Shown piece by piece: positions 58,561 through 64,000 of a stretch of DNA of 64,000 bases (within the stretch, counting starts at the first letter, position 1; each line of letters starts with the position of its first letter). The DNA is taken from assembly GCA_963970005.1 (NCBI GenBank), contig CAXAMN010027439.1, forward strand, positions 335,714 to 399,713. The letters run 5' to 3'. The notes under the pieces were generated by a model. The model was not told the origin of the DNA. It made no database searches and worked only from the letters and a program-made list of their open reading frames with translations. The translations under genes were made by a program, and so were the position numbers. This DNA is from Durusdinium trenchii (Eukaryota > Sar > Dinophyceae > Suessiales > Symbiodiniaceae).

Positions 58561-59850
58561 TTAATCATAAACATGTTCATCGTCGCCTTTCACGTTTTCA
58601 CATTGGGGGACTACAGGGTTATTTTCAGCAAACAAGTCATCATTTCCAAGCTTCAAGAAGAGTCTAGCAATTGTTTGGGTTGTTAGACTTTTCATTTTGT
58701 CAATATCTTATTATTCCATACATTGCGTCCCTTTCAATCACCGCCTCATCTAAGACTTGTCTGACGCCCGCTTCGACAAATTTTAAAGATGTTAGGACAA
58801 TTCCGTCAGCCTCTTTTCCTTTTTCACCATCCATCGCATCAATTCCATCAGTGGAGTGTGGTTTTCAGCCTTCCAACTTGTCAATACATATGGATTAGGT
58901 AGGTAATTGTAGCAATTTTTCAGTTCACTATATCGCCATTTAAATACTGAGTTTATACTTTATACTGGTCGTTATATATACATATATTGTCCTCTACGGT
59001 CTTGAAGGTGGGAAAACCGTTTAAGGTGGTGAAATACCACATCCTCCGATAGTTGATTACCCTTATCTTCATCATAATGTTCCTGTTCTTCGTCTTCATC
59101 ATCACTCTGGTCCGCAGTTTTTTGATACTGCTGAATATGGGGCGGTTCATCGTGTATGGCTTTCTTCGTTCTTTCACACCTCCGACAGGAACACTGATGA
59201 AAACCCAAGATGTGTTCAACACAATATTTTCAGGCAATGTTGTTTAACTCTACCCTTGAAGATCTTTAAAGCATAGCATTTCATCATTTCCTCCTTCAAA
59301 AGTTCCACTATGATTGTATCGTTTGTATCCTTTCCAGTCTGACTTACTATATAACCTTGTATCCCTTTAAGTAGTTTTTCCACTGTTATGGTCGGTCAAC
59401 TATGTTTGTTTTTGTTGTTCATTTTCTCTTGCTTCGACTTCTAACTCTGATGATTTTATCAAGCTCATCCATTCCCGTCATCTTATCTAATCCATTAGCG
59501 ATGTTCCTTACTTGTTCAAATTGCTCTATTTGTTTGTCTTTCTCTGGTGTCATCTCTTTAAAATGTTCCTTTATCTTGTTCAAGTCAAAGTAAAGGTTTT
59601 CTTCTTCATCATCACTGACTTCGTTTTCAGAAAACATGCTCATTCTCGCATTTGTCCATCTCTAAAAACTAGGTTTTCCATAGTCTGGAATTTCATGTAT
59701 CTTTCCACACTTTCCGCACATATTCACAACGATCTTTAAAAGATATGTCCAGTGAGGTTCTTTCCATTAACTTAAGGTTGTAATTTCAGTCATTATCCGA
59801 CATCCACAGTCAAGTTTGGTCACTTTTACTCTCTTGCTGGTATATACCAT
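58561..59850 (-). pseudogene. Cys-rich, acidic virus-like protein, broken
   Basis: I read a single decayed gene from an ATG at 59,850 down to the TAA at 58,563-58,561, by following coding-like sequence from frame to frame. The first part has LDCGCR and MCGKCGKIHEIPDYGKP, a possible four-Cys zinc site, and stops at 59,767 (TAA) and 59,662 (TAG). Next comes an acidic and helical stretch (EVSDDEEENLYFDLNK) to a TGA at 59,419. A frame change leads into ITVEKLLKGIQGYIVSQTGK, another into CVEHILGFHQCSCRRCERTK and an Asp/Glu-rich run (DQSDDEDEEQEHYDEDK). Two or three more changes give DGIVLTSLKFVEAGVRQVL and finally TIARLFLKLGNDDLF. I do not recognise the family. Treating it as one gene is inference; it could be two. 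Confidence 0.5.
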
Positions 59851-59898
59851 GTGTCCTTTAAGTATGTTTTGCTTTTTTAAAGAAAATCTAAAGCTATA
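59851..59898. promoter_or_regulatory. Shared promoter region of two divergent virus-like genes
   Basis: Only 48 AT-rich bases separate the ATG of the - strand Cys-rich gene from the ATG of the + strand integrase. The stretch contains TTTTTTAAAGAAAATC. Both promoters must overlap here if the starts are right. Confidence 0.45.
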
Positions 59899-60855
59899 AT
59901 GGCGAGACCCTTAACGAAAGAGCAAATAATAAACAACGTCTATTGCGACTTAGAAACAGGCTTCGGCTCCGTTCAGGAAACGCTCAAGAAAACGAAGGAG
60001 AAAGACCCATCCATCAACATTGTAGATGTGAAAGAGTTTATGAAGAAACAACCTAACAAACAGATTAGAGGCCACAGAGGTTCAAACTCATATACCGCTC
60101 CATTCGCAAGGTTTGAATACCAGATTGACATAATGCATATGAAACCTTTGACAAAAGTTCCGGAGGCAAAAATACCAATGAAGAACACCGAACCACCCTA
60201 TGCGTCAGTCGTCATAGATATATTCAGTAAGATGGGAGACGCCGTGCCTGTGAAACAGAGAGACGGCGAAACCGTCTTACCGGCCTTGAAGCAAAGTTTC
60301 AAGAAGATAGGCTTTCCGGTGTCCATTTACGGCGACGACGTAGCATTTCAAACCGCAGTCTCCAAGTTCTTCAGAGACTAGGGCATCAATCACATGATCA
60401 CAAGAACACACGCGAACGTCGTGGAGCGTTTCATCAGAACCCCGAAGAATATGATACACGACTGTGTCAGGTTCAACAAGGCCGGATGGACGAGTATGCT
60501 TCCGCGCGTGCTGAGGAAATACCACAGCACCAAGCACTCATCAGCCAAACTCACACCCAACGAAGCGCACGACGACAAGAACCATTATTATGGACGTGTG
60601 ACGTGAGAGTAGATCTGACGAGAAGAGAAAAGAACAAGGAAGTATGAGAAGATAAAAGAAAACGATGCGGTCAAAATCTTCACCAAGGGCAGAGGCAACT
60701 ACACTGACAGGAAAGAGTATAACAGCAAAAGGAGTGAGGAAAACTACAAGGTTCAGAAGACTGAGATTGACACCACAGGCAACAGAACCTTCAAACTTCA
60801 AGGCTTGACTAAACCTTTTCCTTCGCCACAAGACTTGAAAAGTCTAAAGATTTGA
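59899..60855 (+). pseudogene. Retrovirus-type (DDE) integrase of Polinton-like element, broken
   Basis: Would have joined the element DNA into the host chromosome. The N-terminal region (CDLETGFGSVQETLKK, then DVKEFMKKQ) resembles the helical domain before the core in Polinton/virophage integrases. The core has all three acidic residues: Asp in YQIDIMHM, Asp in IYGDD, and Glu in HANVVERFIRT. An in-frame TAG at 60,379 falls between the second Asp and the Glu. TGA, TAG and TGA at 60,604, 60,610 and 60,616 follow; since the next frame reads well across that spot, two compensating indels are likely. Beyond it the frame resumes with a small basic C-terminal domain (KENDAVKIFTKGRGNYTD) of the chromo/SH3-like kind seen in these integrases, ending at 60,855. 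It is full length but inactive. Confidence 0.82.
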
Positions 60856-60869
60856 AATGACTTCGTAAA

Positions 60870-61499
60870 TCAACTCTTCGGGCACTTAATTTTGTATACT
60901 TCGTCCTGCTTGTGCTTAACATATACATCGCTCTTCTTGCCTGATGGTAGATTCTTGCCTGATGGTAGACGCTGCGCCGTTTCTTTGTGCAATGATGCTG
61001 TTACAGTCTTTTCTACATAAAAGTCTCGGTGTCCAACTCTTCAAGTTACTGTAGTCGCTTCTTGAGGGAGAATGTTTCCCTGACGGTCAAATCCTCCCAT
61101 CCATAATCTGGTTTGCTTCCTGTACTTAAAGCCTTAATATTTAGAATAATCCACGTCCTTGTAGTCAAACTGCTTCATAAACTCCAGTTCCTTCAAAAGC
61201 CCTGTCTGCGGGTTCTCTATGAATAGTATTCTAGGTTGAAAATAGTCTATAATTTCAATGGTCTTCTTGACAGCGCTGTTCGCGTAGTCTATCTTTCTAA
61301 CACATGTGGTTTTAGCTCTACGAGTACTATATTCAGTGCAAGGCGGGGATGCCCAAACTATGTCAAAGTCCTTGTGAAATTTTGTATAGTCCCATTGCAG
61401 TATGTCCTCGTTGATGGTTGCGTTCTTCAAATCCAACGAGATGACACTAAAACCTAATTCACTAGAACCTGTTCCACTGAAAAGTTCCAATAGTGTCAT
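60870..61499 (-). pseudogene. Small virus-type cytosine-5 DNA methyltransferase, broken
   Basis: ATG at 61,499. LLELFSGTGSSELGFSVISL is motif I (AdoMet binding), ASPPCTEYSTRRA is motif IV with the catalytic Cys, and FIENPQTGLLK is the ENP form of motif VI. A TAA at 61,134 (codon 122) follows DYKDVDYSKY. The same frame then continues with the conserved YRKQTRLW segment, a TGA at 61,041 (codon 153), and on to a TGA at 60,870. The total of 209 codons suits these compact enzymes of phages and large algal viruses, so the two internal stops are point losses and not a truncation. Two tandem copies of an 18-base unit near 60,935-60,975 repeat LPSGK. The enzyme is unrelated in detail to the LINE methyltransferase. 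Confidence 0.85.
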
Positions 61500-61531
61500 A
61501 CTAAACCGTTATAGGTGTTTAATATGAATTC

Positions 61532-61804
61532 TTACTTAAGTTCGTAAAGTCCGGCTTCCTCGTCCTTGTATTTTGTAGAAATCCAAGGTCGTTTCCTTCA
61601 GCTGCCGTCGTTAATCCAGTTCAGATACTGTTTCCTCTGATCGTCCCACGAAGCCATGGGTCCGCCTGTCTGCCTCTTTTCAAAGGCCTGTTTCATCTTT
61701 TCATTCACCTGTTCCTTCACGTTGTTTCCGTCCAAGAAGTTTGTGAAAGTGTCCATCTTGTGATTTGAGGGACGCTGTTTATTTGTTATGTGGGCCTTGC
61801 ACAT
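61532..61804 (-). pseudogene. Small hydrophilic virus-like ORF, interrupted
   Basis: ATG at 61,804 or, more likely, the later one in NHKMDTFTNFLDGNN. Residues are charged and helical (VKEQVNEKMKQAFEKRQ), ending LNWINDGS at a TGA (61,598). The frame remains coding-like for another 21 codons (WISTKYKDEEAGLYELK) to a TAA at 61,532, so the TGA is probably a disabling mutation. Spaced 32 bases from the methyltransferase start. Family not recognised. Confidence 0.45.
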
Positions 61805-61814
61805 TTCAATTTGG

Positions 61815-61835
61815 TGAGTGTATTATCGTTTTCCA
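61815..61835. repeat. Left copy of a 21-bp direct repeat
   Basis: TGAGTGTATTATCGTTTTCCA, exactly repeated at 62,903-62,923; with one mismatch the match is 25 bases. On the - strand both copies read (E)NDNTL in a coding-like frame. Confidence 0.75.
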
Positions 61836-62019
61836 CGTTTTGAAATTTACTTATTATGTTAAAGGTTGTTTTCACAATGCGGCAGACTTTTTGGACATGG
61901 AAGCAGGCGCGCGACGGTCAAAACTCCTTCTGTGTGGTAAGGTCATGGGTATCGCCTTCAATGGTGGCATCGCTACACACAGCACTAGCACTTTTTTTGA
62001 CTTGTCGCCTCTTGGTGGG

Positions 62020-62645
62020 AGCAGTAGTAGCAATAGCAGTAGCAGTAGCACTAGCAATAACAATAGTAGCCGTAGTAGTAGTAGTAGTCGTCGTCGTCGT
62101 CGTAGTCGTAGTATAATGGTGGTGGTAGTAGTAGTAATAGTAGTAGTAGTAGTGGTGGTAGTAGTAGTAGTGGTAGTGGTAGTGGTGGTAGCAGTAGTAG
62201 GACTTACTAGTAGCACCAGTAGTACTAGTGGCAGTGGTAGTGGTAGTAGCAGTAGAAGTGGTACTAGTAGTACTAGTAGTAGCAGCAGAAGTGGTAGTGG
62301 CATTAGGCGCAGTAGCAGTGGCAGTGGCAGTCGCAGTGGCGGCAGCAGCAGCAGCAGCAGGAGGAGGAGGAGGAGCAGTACTAAGCAGTAGTAGTCGTCG
62401 TCGTCGTGGTTGTGGTTGTGGTAGTGGTTGTGGTGGTGGTAGTAGTAGTAGCAGTAGTAGTATAGTAGTGGCAGTAGTAGTAGTAGTAGTCGTCGTAGTA
62501 GTAGTAGAAGTAGTAGTAGTAGTAGTAATAGAAGTAGAAGCAGTAGTAGTCGTAGTAGTAGTAGTTGTTGTTGTTGTTGTAGTTGTTGTTGTAGTGGTAG
62601 TGGTAGTAGTAGTAGTAGTAGTAGTAGCAGTAGTAGTAGTAGTAG
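62020..62645. repeat. Degenerate trinucleotide repeat (AGT/GGT/GCA-type)
   Basis: About 620 bases of AGT/TAG units with interspersed GGT, GCA and CGT variants, at period three throughout. It gives poly-Ser or poly-Val frames on + and poly-Thr or poly-Leu frames on -; none is a credible gene. Confidence 0.93.
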
Positions 62646-62814
62646 ACCAGCCATGTCTTGAGCCTGTTTGGAAGATAAGTTTCAGATACAAGTGGGGCAC
62701 TGGTTTCGCAGCACAGGCATCGTTTGACTACAGCTACATTTCGGGCAAACCTGTCGCCAAAGTCCGAAGTCAAAAACGGCTTTGGGAAAGGCTACACTAA
62801 GCAGAAACGAGGTT

Positions 62815-62862
62815 CCCTGATGGTCTTCATGGTTAGAACGCTGGACTGCAGCTATGCAAACT
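62815..62862 (+). other. tRNA-half-like sequence
   Basis: TCCCTGATGGTCTTCATGGT and the following TAGAACGCTGGACTGCAG resemble the 5' half of a eukaryotic tRNA (acceptor, D-arm and an anticodon loop with GCA). The 3' half does not pair, so it is at most a relic or a SINE-like fragment. Confidence 0.2.
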
Positions 62863-62902
62863 AAGCTTTTCATGATGCTATCAATATCTTATCGTTTTTT
62901 GA

Positions 62903-62923
62903 TGAGTGTATTATCGTTTTCCA
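62903..62923. repeat. Right copy of a 21-bp direct repeat
   Basis: Identical to 61,815-61,835. On the - strand the sequence upstream of it (GPDIGIAELACYLE) is coding-like. Confidence 0.75.
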
Positions 62924-63008
62924 AGTAACATGCCAATTCTGCAATCCCAATGTCGGGTCCTTTACTAAATAGCTTGCCGTAAATAAATCAGGTCGCTCAT
63001 TTAGACTT

Positions 63009-63077
63009 ACCGTATATGTTCTTCCAAAAGGTCTCTCTTCATTCTCTCCAAGTAGTCTTCAAACTCGCTGTCCATCT
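63009..63077 (-). CDS. Short virus-like ORF or first exon
   Basis: ATG at 63,077 encodes the 22-residue charged peptide MDSEFEDYLERMKRDLLEEH plus IR, then TAA. The end reads CGGTAAGTCTAA, which contains GTAAGT, so a splice donor is as possible as a stop. About 100 bases further on the - strand, after a frame change, the coding-like GPDIGIAELACYLENDNTL follows, so this could be the start of that gene. Confidence 0.3.
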
Positions 63078-63186
63078 ATCGATCTTTATAAAGAAATACT
63101 TAGATAAAAAACTAATCGGTTGTCATAGCAAAAAGTTACTTTTGAAATGTTTTAGTTAATCTGAGACTACCTAAAACATTCTCTGG

Positions 63187-63928
63187 ATGGGGACACTCAC
63201 ACAAAACATCGCTGAATTAAACGGGGTTGAGGCCTTGACGGCGTGGCCGTGTCCGGCTAATTCGCTGCTATTTACGGTACATTCACGCGTCTCCAAATCG
63301 TCGACGTGCATGTGCTCTCGTTGTGGCGCCGCGCGCATTTTCGCACATGATGGTCACTTTTTTGTGGCAGGCGCAAGGGAAACCTCGTGTTTTGGTGGTC
63401 CAAAGTCGACTTTTTGTGACAGGTGCAAGGGATCGGTGCGGTTTTACGTCGAAATGCAGATTTCGTTACAGGTGCAGCACTTTGGACACGAAGGGTGGTG
63501 ATGACAGGTGCAGTGAATCGTACCTCTTGGACATGTGGCTCGTTTGCAGATTTCGTGGCAGGCGCGGTGCTTCGTGGACCTCAAAGTGCAAATTTCGTGG
63601 CAGGCACAGCACTTTGTGAACCTTGAAGTGCAGATTTCGTGGCAGGTGCAGCACTTTGTGAACCTCGAAGTGCAGATTTTGTGGCAGGTACAGTTACAGC
63701 ACGTTGTGGACCTCAAAGTGCAGATTTGGTAGCAGGCACAACACTTTGTGAACCTCGAAGTGCAGATTTCGTGGCAGGCACACATTTTGTGAACCTCGAG
63801 AAGTGCAGATTTCGTGGCAGGCAGCACTTTGTGAACCTCGAATTGCAAATTTTGTGGCAAGTATAGCACTTTGTGGGCGCAGATTTCGTGGTGTAGATTT
63901 CGTGGCAGGCACAGCACTTAACTTCGAA
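63187..63928. repeat. Minisatellite with 45-bp unit
   Basis: The unit contains GTGGCAGGCACAGCACTTTG and then TGAACCTCGAAGTGCAGATT. About ten copies from 63,450 onward are near 45 bases long and get more regular to the right; the part from 63,190 to 63,450 is diverged. Because the period is a multiple of three, all frames stay open; the - strand frame gives a 15-residue repeat (EICTSRFTKCCACH) that is not a supported gene. Confidence 0.85.
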
Positions 63929-63945
63929 GTGCTCACACTCACTCA

Positions 63946-64000
<55 letters not shown>
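63929..64000. repeat. TCACTC microsatellite at window end
   Basis: TCACTC/TCAC units run to the last base, so the full length lies outside the window. Confidence 0.93.

Larger units (their letters stand above)
61836..62902. mobile_element. 1.07-kb segment inserted in the virus-like block
   Basis: It lies between the 21-bp direct repeats and is richer in GC than the surrounding block. Most of it is a degenerate trinucleotide repeat. The right part encodes on the - strand a CPKC...CPTC pair and carries a tRNA-half-like stretch. Reading across the repeat copies as if the segment were absent gives a continuous small - strand frame (...AELACYLENDNTL joined to TKLKCARPT). Its class (retroposon or other) is not clear. 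Confidence 0.45.
58561..63180. mobile_element. Decayed virus-like element (Polinton / polinton-like virus type)
   Basis: The composition changes abruptly to AT-rich at 58,561 and back near 63,180. Within it, genes are packed as in small DNA viruses: a - strand Cys-rich gene and a + strand DDE integrase diverge from 48 bases; the integrase converges with a - strand cytosine methyltransferase across 14 bases; and a small - strand ORF precedes the methyltransferase by 32 bases. A retrovirus-type integrase of this shape is typical of Polintons/Mavericks, polinton-like viruses and virophages. No capsid, packaging ATPase, protease or DNA polymerase B is visible, so it is a fragment or a short derivative. 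Every gene carries stops or frameshifts. Terminal inverted repeats were not found. Confidence 0.7.

Noticed and set aside
61872..62800. Long poly-Leu, poly-Thr and poly-Val/Ser frames
   Set aside because: They are translations of the trinucleotide repeat in several frames and both strands.
63444..63917. 157-codon Cys-rich repeat protein
   Set aside because: It is the minisatellite read on the - strand; the + strand is equally open.

Overview
The window looks like nuclear DNA of a dinoflagellate, most likely of the Symbiodiniaceae type. This is inference. It rests on very low gene density, one host gene whose introns appear to begin with GC and GA as well as GT, a short CTACTAG-based repeat scattered everywhere, and a LINE retrotransposon carrying a cytosine-5 DNA methyltransferase, a combination reported from these algae.

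Layout. Positions 1-27,000 hold no gene I can recognise: simple repeats, many dispersed CTACTAG-type repeats and one tandem array of them (10,410-11,172, broken by ten Ns). Positions 27,018-38,015 are a nearly complete 11-kb LINE on the + strand between 17-bp direct repeats at 27,001 and 38,016. Its order is DNA methyltransferase, a protein with two tandem protease-like domains, an ORF1-like protein with a coiled coil, then endonuclease / reverse transcriptase / zinc knuckle / RNase H. Positions 38,033-54,850 are again gene-free, with several foldback sequences. Positions 54,851-58,405 (- strand) hold the C-terminal half of a PPi-dependent phosphofructokinase-like gene in six exons that I assembled by eye. 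Positions 58,561-63,180 are a clearly AT-richer block: a decayed virus-like (Polinton / polinton-like virus or virophage type) element with a DDE integrase, a small cytosine methyltransferase, a Cys-rich acidic protein and small ORFs, all carrying premature stops or frameshifts. It is interrupted by a 1.07-kb segment between 21-bp direct repeats that contains a long trinucleotide repeat. Positions 63,187-64,000 are a 45-bp minisatellite and a TCACTC microsatellite.

How it fits together. The only host gene is the phosphofructokinase-like one. Its N-terminal exons are not seen, and the virus-like block lies directly upstream of the first exon I can find, either in an intron or as a break in the gene. 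The LINE should be able to nick DNA and reverse transcribe itself, and may methylate its own copies. The virus-like block carries an unrelated C5 methyltransferase, so two mobile elements about 20 kb apart each brought a cytosine methyltransferase. All readings are by eye; no search or alignment was run.
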